DNA from: JAAXHH01 sp965248395
GTDB lineage: Bacteria; JAAXHH01
Direction: 5' to 3'
Length of the DNA stretch: 64,000 nt
NCBI GenBank assembly: GCA_965248395.1
Contig: OZ252103.1
Span: forward strand, 124,001 to 188,000
Below the pieces are notes generated by a model. It was given only the letters and a program-made list of their open reading frames with translations, was not told the origin of the DNA and did not search any database. Both the position numbers and the translations under genes were made by a program. Positions 37,575 through 45,739 of this stretch are shown here, piece after piece (position 1 is the stretch's first letter; every line of letters starts with the position of its first letter).

Positions 37575-39227
37575 CTATGGGAGGTCCAGGCGGCGGGAGG
37601 CCTCGGCGAGAATGACGGCCGAAGTAGAGGCGTTGTCGTTGTAGTAAGTCAGGAAGCGCCTGGTTTCATGGGCGTTGTATGGGGTAAGGTTCTGCGCCCA
37701 CCGAAAGCCTATGGTCTGAAACATCAACCGCGCCTTGACATCGACCCTTTGCACACCGGGAGGGGTGGCAACCCTATATCGGATCCTGTCGCTTCCAGCC
37801 CGGTAGTTCCTATCTTCGCTCGCCCTGCCATGCACCATGATTGCTTTCTCGGCGGTTGCCTTGTCAAATCCTTCGGGCAGCACTCGGTTGTCCTTGGCGT
37901 AGGTGACCGCCGAAAGCAGGCCCGTCGTGATTTTTCCTGACCCGTCCGCGATGATCGGTTCATAAATCTGCACCTGCCCGGGGTGTTCGATCACCTGGTA
38001 GTGCGGCTCAAAACTGCCCGCGTCGTTGTCGTTGCCCTCGATGCTTCCGTCGGAGCGCATGGCGCCGGATTCGAACAGCAGGTTTCCATTGGCGTCGTGC
38101 ACCGCAAGGTGGATCCAGGCCCTTCGGGAGGGGTAGGCCGTCGGCAGCTTGTGGCCTGCCAGGTTCGTCACTTCAAGGTCTATTACGAAGTGCTCCTCCT
38201 CACTACTGATCTCCACCACCTCCAGCTGGGCGGTGGAAGTTTGCAAGTGTTCGCGGGTCGCTTCGGCGGCGCGCTGAAGATCACTCGACGGCGCTTTCAC
38301 AAGGAGTTCGTCGCGATACTTGTCCAGCAGGCGAAGCATGAACTCGTTGCCTTCTCGAAAGACAAGTTGCGAAAAATCCTCCCGGGGCTCCCCGAGCACC
38401 GAGGAGATGGGAGCCAGAGCAGCTTCAGGCATGTGGCAGGACTGGCAGCTTTCGGACTCCGCGTAGGCGCTGTGCTTCCACTCCAGGTAGGGTGTTTGCT
38501 CCGGGAACCGGGACACTTCCCGCCCCTCGGCGTCGAGACTCGTCGTGAACAGCGTGTGGCAGGTGGCGCACAGCTCGGATTGCTACAGATGCGCGCCAGT
38601 CTCGGGCATAAAACCGGTGGCCGACTGCATGATCCTGCTCAAGCCGGTGACCACTTCAAACGGCCCGAAGATCTGGGGTTAGGTGCTCGAACAAATCACG
38701 AAGTTGCCGTCGAAACTGGATTCCTCGCCTAAATTGTCGGGGCGAATCTGATGGCAGGCGGTGCACGACACCCCGTCGAGCGCGTACATCGCGCGCTCGT
38801 CGCCCTTCCCGGCAGCCTCAAGGTACTCGAACACTTTTCCAAGGTTGCCGTTCGACCTGGCAAGCGTCCGCGCCATGGGCATATGGCAGGTCGAGCAGGT
38901 GTCTTCGATTTCTGCCTGAGCGCCCGGATGGTCCGTCACCTCGCGGCGCACGGATGCCTGCCAGTACGGGTCGCGCGCCGAATGCGCCATGATGGACCCG
39001 CGCCAGACATGCCCGATGGACACGTTTTTCCCATCCGCGTCGGTAAGATTGCTGTGGCAGGCGATGCACTGATCCGAAGTGGCGAACGTGGTATGATCCA
39101 CCGATTGAGCATCGACCGATTGAGCATCCACCGATTGCGCATCGACCGATGCACTCGCGAGCCAGAAGAAAAGGCAAAGCGGCCCCAGTGCGAAGCACGC
39201 CAACAGCCTCGCGAAGTTACCAGCCAT
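37575..39227 (-). pseudogene. Multihaem c-type cytochrome with two in-frame stops
   Basis: One continuous frame of about 550 codons, broken by TAA at 38679-38681 and TAG at 38583-38585; no frameshift is needed. Haem motifs are CIACH, CSTCH and CTACH before the first stop, and CATCH and CQSCH after the second. The segment between the stops (PQIFGPFEVVTGLSRI ... PETGAHL) reads as normal protein, and Gln fits at the TAG (GAHL-Q-QSELCATCH), a CAG-to-TAG change. The rest is a C-terminal beta-rich domain. The signal peptide is followed by three SVDAQ repeats. Its start overlaps the end of the cytochrome/barrel gene by 11 bases. A truncated three-haem product may still be made. Confidence 0.85.
39105..39149 (-). 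repeat. 15-bp tandem repeat (three copies) after the signal peptide
   Basis: Three 15-bp units encode SVDAQ-SVDAQ-SVDAQ at the predicted signal cleavage point of the multihaem cytochrome; slippage-prone and of no obvious structural use. Confidence 0.85.
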
Positions 39228-40386
39228 CGAGGAATCCTCCGTCGAACCAGTCCCACAGCAGGTACATGACGATTTGCGGCTTACGGTCCAGCTTGTTGGC
39301 GACCGGTACCCGCACCCCTACGTTGAGCAGGATGTGCTGGCGCGTGTTCAGCGCGACCTGCAACTGCGGCACGACGTCCAGCGTGACCTCGGACCCGGAA
39401 ACCAATTCACGCGAGGCAAGCAGCTCAAACATGGGACTCCAGGCCCGGCCGAACTCGCCTTCCGAGAACGTCCTGCCGATAAGCGCCCGAACGGCCACTT
39501 CGTCCTGCGCGGGGCCGCCTATGGCGAATTCACCCAAAACCTGGGCCTGGAGAAACGCATCTCCGGCCAATAGCTGGACGAAAGCCGCGTAGGGTTCCAC
39601 TTTCGTCGAACCCGATCCGAAACCGTCCTCCTCCTCGCCGGTGGGCAGGATGACTTCGCCACCTATGCTGAAGGCATTCCCGCGCTCCAGGTTGTGGTAA
39701 AGCGCATACTTGTAACCAAGTGCCAGGTCTTCGAATCCGAGTTTAGCGTCGCCGTCCCGCGGGGACTCGCGCCTGCCGAAAGGTACCTTCACTTCAATCA
39801 TGCCGCGGGAACCGAACCGCTTCTCGTACACCGTCTCGATGATCACGGCTTTGCTTTCGTCCGTGTCCAGACTCAGGTTGAATACGGTCTCGTCCTCTGG
39901 AAACGCTTTCTCGGTAAACAGGGGCTTGGGAACGTTGAATTCGCCGCGGGGCCAATTCTTGTTCGTACAGAAGGTACGGACATGTCCAAGAATGGCGTAG
40001 ATATCCTCGTCCGTGAGGGTATCCCCGAACGCCGGCATCATCCGGTCGAAGGCCCGCACCGGGCCGCCTTCGTGAATTACGGCATGCCAGTCCGGGTCGG
40101 GTTCACGGGACGCGAATTCGAAGTCGGTAAAATCCGGAAGCTCCAGTTCGAAACCAAGTTCTTCGACCGTGCGCCCCCGTCCGTCCGAACCGTGACAGGC
40201 CGCGCAGGCCTGTTCATAGAGCCTGGCGCCGTCGGTGGGGTCGGGGGCGGCAGAGGCGGTGGCAGCACCGTCGTCAGTGGGGGCGGTAAATGCAGTGGGA
40301 GCGACGCCGTCTGTGGGGTCGGCGTAGGCAAGATGCGCTAAAATAAGGCAAAGCAACGCTATTACGCTCTTGGGGTACATAAGCAT
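39217..40386 (-). CDS. Monohaem cytochrome c fused to an outer-membrane beta-barrel-like domain
   Basis: A 389-residue exported protein. After a signal peptide and an Ala/Pro/Thr linker comes a class I cytochrome c domain: CAACH at residues 61-65, and the axial Met in MMPAFGDTLTDEDIYAIL (about 116). From about residue 180 the sequence alternates in amphipathic strands (MIEVKVPFGRRE, GYKYALYHNL, FSIGGEVILPTGEEEDG, LQAQVLGEFAIGG) and ends in an aromatic residue (DGW), like an outer-membrane transporter barrel. The end overlaps the multihaem cytochrome start by 11 bases, so the two were probably made together as a redox unit. Confidence 0.75.
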   Translation of the reverse strand: MLMYPKSVIALLCLILAHLAYADPTDGVAPTAFTAPTDDGAATASAAPDPTDGARLYEQACAACHGSDGRGRTVEELGFELELPDFTDFEFASREPDPDWHAVIHEGGPVRAFDRMMPAFGDTLTDEDIYAILGHVRTFCTNKNWPRGEFNVPKPLFTEKAFPEDETVFNLSLDTDESKAVIIETVYEKRFGSRGMIEVKVPFGRRESPRDGDAKLGFEDLALGYKYALYHNLERGNAFSIGGEVILPTGEEEDGFGSGSTKVEPYAAFVQLLAGDAFLQAQVLGEFAIGGPAQDEVAVRALIGRTFSEGEFGRAWSPMFELLASRELVSGSEVTLDVVPQLQVALNTRQHILLNVGVRVPVANKLDRKPQIVMYLLWDWFDGGFLDGW

Positions 40387-40560
40387 ATCCGCAACAGGCT
40401 CCGGACGACCAGCGTCAGGGGGCTTGCCCCGCTGCCGGACCGGGCTACGTCTGCAAATAGACGAACCGACCGGAAGGAAATCCCGCTAGACTGTTGACGC
40501 GTCGAAAATGACTGACTTATATATGATGAATCGAGCTCGAGAATAACTCGCGTAATGCGT

Positions 40561-41010
40561 TCAGGCGACCTGCTCAATCCGGACGCGTTTCACGCCTTCC
40601 CGTCGGATGCGGTAACACACCTCGAAAAAAGCGGTCGTGTCCCCGATCATCCTGGCGAAGAGATTCACGGCGACGGGTCCGTCCGGCATGTTGGGACGGC
40701 CGTCCCTGCCGTAGAACCAGCACAGTTCGGTGATGCCGTCCAGCCAGCCGTGCATGCGACCGGGCTCTAGACGGTAGTAGCAGATGTCTCCGGGCAGCGT
40801 ACGGCTCGTCAGGTTCTCGGGCGGGATGACGATGTCTTCGGACAGGAAGTAGGCAATCTCGCTACCGGAGTATACGGCGTGGATGCCGTCCTCCTCCAGG
40901 GGCAGCGCATCCCAGACCGCCTGGCAAGTATTCGGCGCTTCGTCTTCCAGCAGTTCGGCCTCCACCGACACGCTTTCTTCAATGAAGGTTAAACGGATCC
41001 TACGTGCCAT
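40561..41010 (-). CDS. DUF3830 cyclophilin-like protein
   Basis: A 149-residue protein with the DUF3830 pattern: RIRLTFIEESVSVEAELLED, APNTCQAVWDALP, HAVYSGSEIAYF, PENLTSRTLPGDICYYR. The fold is cyclophilin-like, but the catalytic role is unknown; these genes often sit beside hydantoinase or amidase genes, which is not the case here. No signal peptide, so it is cytoplasmic and probably unrelated to the neighbouring envelope genes. Confidence 0.8.
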   Translation of the reverse strand: MARRIRLTFIEESVSVEAELLEDEAPNTCQAVWDALPLEEDGIHAVYSGSEIAYFLSEDIVIPPENLTSRTLPGDICYYRLEPGRMHGWLDGITELCWFYGRDGRPNMPDGPVAVNLFARMIGDTTAFFEVCYRIRREGVKRVRIEQVA

Positions 41011-41062
41011 GTATTCCTTCCGATTCCCTTGCCTGATATCGATCTAGCCACCCGAAGCTGAA

Positions 41063-41881
41063 CTACAACTTCAGGAAGATCCCGATGTCCCAGGCCGGGG
41101 CGTCCAGGAGATTGCGGCCGCTAGTATATTTGGTTACTCCAGCCGAGATTCCTGCATTCGGCGTGATATATAAGTTCAATTCAGGTCCAATGGACACGAA
41201 CTGGATGTCATCTCTGGTCCATTTATTCTCGTCTAAACCTAGCGCTTTTGTCCCACGAAGCCAGACTGATATTCCTACACGCTCTCCAATCGTGTAACCT
41301 GCTTCCAATGCATACCTCAGTTCGTCAGCAAAGTCACTCTTGCGGTTGTTGTACCCAATTTCACCTTTCAAATACGCAGGAATTGGATACAACGAATGTC
41401 CAAGTTGTAGCGAGAACACCTGGTTAAACTCACCATCGCCAGTGAACAGAAAATCAGGCTGTTCTGAATCACCGAATGGAAGACCGGCCATTACCTGGAG
41501 GGCAACCACCGTTGCTCGGTTTGTGATCAGACCTAGTCGAATCCCTACGTCCCAGTCAGCCGTTCCGGATTGGGGGTCAGGGTTAAAAGCGGGATCTCCA
41601 ATGTCATGTGTGATTCGTTGATAAAACGGTATGTATCCTACAAGGGTTAGTCGGTCTATGAGCCCGTATTCACCATAAAGGCTGGTCGTATATCGGCTAA
41701 GTGTAGACTCTATGTTCCATGGTTCACCAGAAGTATCGAATACAGATTCACCTCTCACAATCTGCTCACTCAGTTTGAAATACCCCTTACCTTGAGGTTG
41801 CGTCCATCCGCCCGCATGTGTGTTTTCTAGCTGAAATGCAACACCTGCAGTTACTAAAGCGAACAACACTAGTCTTTTCAT
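41063..41881 (-). CDS. Outer-membrane beta-barrel protein (paralogue A)
   Basis: A 272-residue exported protein. The signal peptide ends near THA-GGWTQPQG; amphipathic strands follow (YFKLSEQIV, YTTSLYGEYGLIDRLTLVGYIPF, LQLGHSLYPIPAYLKGEIGYNN, LRYALEAGYTIGERVGISVWLRG), ending FLKL. It is close to the broken copy at 43238-44038, including shared GDSEQ, FTGDGEFNQVF and GPELNLYIT stretches. The ATG at 41881 keeps an AGGTG ribosome site, but an insertion sequence begins about 15 bases upstream and has replaced the original leader. The DNA is AT-richer than the core genes. Confidence 0.75.
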   Translation of the reverse strand: MKRLVLFALVTAGVAFQLENTHAGGWTQPQGKGYFKLSEQIVRGESVFDTSGEPWNIESTLSRYTTSLYGEYGLIDRLTLVGYIPFYQRITHDIGDPAFNPDPQSGTADWDVGIRLGLITNRATVVALQVMAGLPFGDSEQPDFLFTGDGEFNQVFSLQLGHSLYPIPAYLKGEIGYNNRKSDFADELRYALEAGYTIGERVGISVWLRGTKALGLDENKWTRDDIQFVSIGPELNLYITPNAGISAGVTKYTSGRNLLDAPAWDIGIFLKL

Positions 41882-41896
41882 TGCTTTCACCTGATG

Positions 41897-42795
41897 TTAC
41901 CCCGTTTTCGTGGACAGTATAAGATTTGGGATTCGGGCGGTTTTCTTGAACTTCCTTTCGTAGTTTATCGGTGACAGGTATCCGAGGGAAGAGTGTCGTC
42001 TTTGGGTATTGTAGAAGCCCTCGATGTATTGGAACAGGGCAAGTCTGGCCTCGGCCTTTGTGGCAAAACGCCTGCGATCAAGCAGTTCGCATTCCAGGCT
42101 GGCGAAGAAGCTCTCGCACAGGGCGTTGTCATAGCAGTCGCCGACCGAACCCATGGACGGTCTGACGCCAGCCTGTCTGCATCTTTTTCCGAAGGCCACC
42201 GAGGTGTACTGTGATCCCTGGTCGCTGTGGTGGATCACCTGGTCAGGACTGCGCTGGCCAAGGGCCATATCCAGAGCGTCTGTGACCAGTTCGCTTCGCA
42301 GGTGGTTGGCCATGGACCAGCCGACGACGCGGCGACTGAAGGCGTCTATGACCACCGAGAGGTAGAGGAAGCCCGCATGGGTAGGCACATAGGTGATATC
42401 GGCTACCCACAGCCGGTCCCTGACTGGAGCGCTGAAGTCCCGGTTGACCAGGTCCGGAGCCTTCCTGCTTTCTTTGGATCGCCAGGTAGTGCGCACGGCT
42501 CTGCGGCGTGATACTCCGCTGATCGCGGCCATGCGCATCAGGCGGGCCACGCGTTTGCGTCCTGCGCGTATGCCCGACTCACGCAGTTCCGCATGGATGC
42601 GCGGCGCCCCGTAGGTACCGTAGGAGCGTTGATGGATCAAGCGGATCCGGCTAAGTAGCATAGCGTCCTCTCTGGCCCTCCTGGAGACGGACCGCCTGAG
42701 CCAGACGTAGTAGCCGCTGGGGGAGACATCCAGCAGACTTACGCATCCGGCGAACGGGATAAAAGGCCTGATGCGCCTTTATGAACGAGAAGACC
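41897..42795 (-). pseudogene. IS3 orfB transposase, frameshifted near its N-terminus
   Basis: The DDE integrase core is intact downstream of 42661: WVADITYV (Asp), IHHSDQGSQY (Asp), NALCESFFASLE (Glu) and the RRHSSLGYLSP tail. The N-terminal piece reads FIKAHQAFYPVRRMR in one frame and LLDVSPSGYYVWLRR in another; an extra base near 42740 separates them. Confidence 0.8.
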
Positions 42796-43091
42796 CGGGC
42801 GGAGTCTCGGTCTCCCGGGCGAACCAGGCCGCGGCTTTTGCCAGGATCTCCCGATCCATCCTGAGCTGTCTGTTTTCACGGCGCAGACGACGCAGCTCGG
42901 TCCGTTCTTCGGTAGTCAGGCCGTCTTCACGCCTGCCTTGATCCAGGTCGTCCTGTTTGACCCAGTTGCGGATGGCTTGCGCGGTGGGTTCGAACTCCTT
43001 GGCCAGCGCTTCTCAGGCTGCGGCCGGAGCGAACGAGATCGACCATCTGCTGGCGGAAGGCCGCTGGATAGGGGGTACGAGATCTGGGCAT
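42779..43091 (-). pseudogene. IS3 orfA (HTH protein), frameshifted
   Basis: From ATG at 43091 the frame gives PRSRTPYPAAFRQQMVDLV, then an extra C (plus strand, about 43007) shifts it; the other frame continues LAKEFEPTAQAIRNWVKQDD and a leucine-zipper-like ELRRLRRENRQLR to the stop at 42779. Total length is a multiple of three plus one, as expected for a single insertion. Confidence 0.8.
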
Positions 43092-43237
43092 GTGACGCTC
43101 CTTTCAACACAAGAGATAACATGTCCACTAAACCGGGTCAACTCCAACTTATGAACTTTGTGACACAGAAACAAATTCCGCTCTAAATCAAATTTGGCAT
43201 ACGGTTCCGACATAGATGGATTGGGCTTTCAATAAAC

Positions 43238-44038
43238 CTAAAGTTTAAAGAACACTCCTATATCCCAAGCAGGAGAGTCCAGCAGATTGCGCGCGTTCGC
43301 ATACTTGGTCACCCCGGCAGTGATCCCCAAGTTGGTAGTTATGTAGAGGTTAAGTTCGGGTCCAATAGACAGATATTTCAAGTCACTGACTGTCAAATCA
43401 TCGTCGTCTTTACCCACCGCTTCTACACCACGAATCCAAACTGTGACGCCTAATCTCTCGCCAATAACATATCCTGCTTCTATTGAATAACGCAGTTCAT
43501 CTGAGAACCCCCTCTCCCTATTATTGAATCCGATTTCTCCCTTTAAATACGCTGGTGCCGGGTAAAGTGAATGACCAACCTGAAGGGCGAAAACCTGGTT
43601 GAATTCTCCGTCTCCTGTGAAAAGCCCGTTGGATTGTTCTGAATCGCCTACTGGAATGCCAGCAATCAACTGAAAGCTCATGACCGTTGCCCGGTTGGTC
43701 AGCAATCAAATTCTGACACCGATGTCCCAATCCCCCATCCCCGAATGGGTATCTATAGGATCCGAATCGACAGTGGTTTGCCGAAAGAATGGCATATAGC
43801 CGACGAGTGTTAATCGATTTACCAATCCATATTCTCCGTATAGACTGGTTGTATACCTACCCATAGAGGAGATAATTTCCTTACGTCCGTTTGGTCGGAT
43901 ATAAGAATCACTTCGAACGATTTGTTCGTTTATTTTGAAGTAAGCTGTTCCCTTAGGTTGGGTCCAGCCCCCAGCATAGACTATGGAAGAATTCAAAACA
44001 ACGACGACTGTCAATTGAAGAATGTATAGATATTTCAA
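43238..44038 (-). pseudogene. Outer-membrane beta-barrel protein (paralogue B) with in-frame TGA
   Basis: 267 codons in one frame, interrupted by TGA at 43706-43708. The surrounding protein aligns with paralogue A, GVRI-stop-LLTNRATV against GIRLGLITNRATV, so the stop replaces a Gly codon (GGA to TGA). The signal peptide, GGWTQPKG start and barrel strands are otherwise intact, ending VFFKL. It begins 24 bases after the large BIG2/DM13 gene and was probably in its operon. AT-richer than its surroundings. Confidence 0.82.
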
Positions 44039-44257
44039 CTTAGGTACCTCGCTGTTTGTCGCCTAATTCAATGACGCTCTAGCAATACGAACATTGAACC
44101 TCCAACAGTGCAGAATAACCCAATTGTAGTCGTCTATTTCCACGCTAGATGGTACTGAGTACGTCTGTGATCCAGAGTTACTCTTAATTGAGCCGAGATT
44201 AACGAACGAGTCGGTTGGCGTTACTCCAGGACCCCAGTCTATATCGTTGGAATTATA

Positions 44258-44260
44258 CAA
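44258..44260. repeat. Left 3-bp target-site duplication (CAA)
   Basis: CAA here is repeated at 45533-45535, on the other side of the IS3 element. Using it as the duplication restores the DM13 reading frame exactly. Confidence 0.75.
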
Positions 44261-44321
44261 ATGTACTGCACCCTTGACCGGGACACAGAGTTAAGCTTCC
44301 TTTTGAACGAGGAGGCACACT

Positions 44322-44642
44322 ATGACTCTGAAACGCCGTCAGTTTACCCGCGATTTCAAACTCCAGGTTCTTCAGGAAGCCGATTCGGGCAAGCCCATCA
44401 GCCAACTGGCTCGTGAACATCAGGTTCATCCCACGCTGATCCACAGGTGGCGCCAACAGCTACGCCATCAGGGTGAGCGCGCCTTTCCCGGCAACGGCAA
44501 GGCGGTCTCAGACGAGGCGCGGATCGCGGCCTTGGAGCGCAAAGTCGGTCAGTTGACCATGGAGAACGACCTGTTAAAAAAAGTTTTGAGTCGGCTCGAG
44601 GAGATCCCACGCTCAGCCCGAGGCAATGGAGGCAGTTCATGA
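44322..44642 (+). CDS. IS3-family orfA, transposase HTH subunit
   Basis: 106 residues: the HTH part (LKRRQFTRDFKLQVLQEAD, ISQLAREHQVHPTLIHRWR) is followed by a leucine-zipper-like segment (RIAALERKVGQLTMENDLLK). GAGGAGG lies upstream of the ATG. Its end overlaps orfB by four bases, where IS3 elements normally shift -1 to make the fused transposase. Intact. Confidence 0.9.
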   Translation: MTLKRRQFTRDFKLQVLQEADSGKPISQLAREHQVHPTLIHRWRQQLRHQGERAFPGNGKAVSDEARIAALERKVGQLTMENDLLKKVLSRLEEIPRSARGNGGSS

Positions 44643-45503
44643 TCTCCCTGGTCGCGCAGAAGCAGGTAGCCGCAGACTGTACCGTGGTCAAGCGGCTCTG
44701 CAAGACGCTCTCCATCGGACGATCCAGCTACTACCGCGGCCGTCGTGGTCGACCCGAACCGGATCTTGAACTGCGGGACAGGATCCATAAGCTCGCCCTT
44801 TCCTGGCCCTCCTACGGTTACCGTCCCATGACCCGGGCGCTCAGGCGCTTGGGATACCTTGTGAACCACAAGCGGGCCAAAGCGCCTCATGCGCGAGGAC
44901 AACCTGCTTGCCCTGCGGCGCAAGGCCTTCGTATCGACCACCGACTCGAACCACGATCGCGCCGTCTGCGCCAACCTGGTCCCGGGACTGAACGTAACCG
45001 GAGTCTATCAACTCTGGGTGGCCGATATCACCTACATAAGGCTGGCTCGCGAATGGGTCTATCTGGCCGTGATCCCAGGCGCCTATAGCAGACGATGCGT
45101 CGGATGGGCTCTGGAGCGAACACTCGATGCCAGCCTGACCTTGGGTGCCCTGGACAGCGCCCTTGCTTCCAGATCAGTGCCGGAGGGGCTGGTGCATCAC
45201 TCGGACCGGGGCGTGCAGTATGCCTCCAAAGCCTATGTCGACACCCTCAAGAAAGCCGGCATTGAAATCAGCATGAGCCGGCGCGGCAACCCCTATGACA
45301 ACGCCAAAGCAGAACGCTTCATCAGAACCCTCAAATACGAGGAGGTCTATCTCTACGAGTACGAATCCCTTGAAGAAGCCCGATCACGTATCGGCTACTT
45401 CATCGACAAGCGCTACAATCGTAAACGCTTGCACTCAGCACTGGACTACACACCACCTGCTGAGTTCGAGCAAATGACCACACGTGTTAAAACTGTAGCT
45501 TAA
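44639..45503 (+). pseudogene. IS3-family orfB transposase with internal frameshift
   Basis: The N-terminal part (SIGRSSYYRGRRG, SYGYRPMTRALRRLGYLVNHKRA) and C-terminal part (MREDNLLALRRKAF, VADITYIRL, VHHSDRGVQYAS, NAKAERFIRTLKYEE, RLHSALDY) lie in different frames; an extra G near 44882 separates them. The length is 3n+1. All three DDE residues are present, so it may be a recent loss of function or a sequencing error. Confidence 0.82.
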
Positions 45504-45532
45504 CTGGTTGTCCCATTTTGGGGTGCACTACA

Positions 45533-45535
45533 CAA
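45533..45535. repeat. Right 3-bp target-site duplication (CAA)
   Basis: Second copy of CAA beside the IS3 element; on the minus strand it is the TTG codon for Leu in VVL of the DM13 domain. Confidence 0.75.
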
Positions 45536-45739
45536 GACTACACGATTGTCTGGCGCATTGGTCACACTGAAATTACTGCTGAATTCCAGTACCAAGTTCC
45601 CCGATTCGTTTTCTTTGAGTGTCGCTCTTCCACTCGCCGAATAGGAGGGTGCGTTTCCCGAAAATGGCCCGGATTTGCTTGTTACTGGCTCGCTAACCGT
45701 CAACGTCGCCGTGCCGGATTTCCCGTCAACGGATGCCGT

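Larger units (their letters stand above)
41896..43142 (-). mobile_element. IS3-family insertion sequence, degenerate copy
   Basis: Imperfect terminal inverted repeats are recognisable: CCCCGTTTTCGTGGACA at 41900-41916 against the complement of 43122-43138 (14 of 17 match), extending outward to GTT at both ends. No clear target duplication is left. Inside lie orfA and orfB remnants, each with a 1-nt frameshift, so the element is probably immobile. It lies between the two barrel paralogues. Confidence 0.85.
44261..45532 (+). mobile_element. IS3-family insertion sequence inside the DM13 domain
   Basis: 1272 bases. Inverted repeats of about 36 bp: left TGTACTGCACCC (44262-44273), GGGACA and GTTAAGCT; right, reversed, TGTAGTGCACCC, GGGACA and GTTAAGCT (45532 back to about 45497). 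It encodes orfA and a frameshifted orfB on the plus strand, opposite to the host gene. The clean duplication and restorable host frame indicate a relatively recent insertion. Confidence 0.88.

Noticed and set aside
42916..43128. A 70-codon minus-strand frame across the start of IS3 orfA
   Set aside because: It is out of frame with the real orfA protein (PRSRTPYPAAFRQQM ... LAKEFEPTAQAIRNW), which is recovered by correcting one base.
38583..43708. Alternative genetic code or programmed stop read-through
   Set aside because: TAA, TAG and TGA all terminate well-supported genes here, often in ATGA or TGATG overlaps; three different stops at unrelated residues are better explained by mutation.
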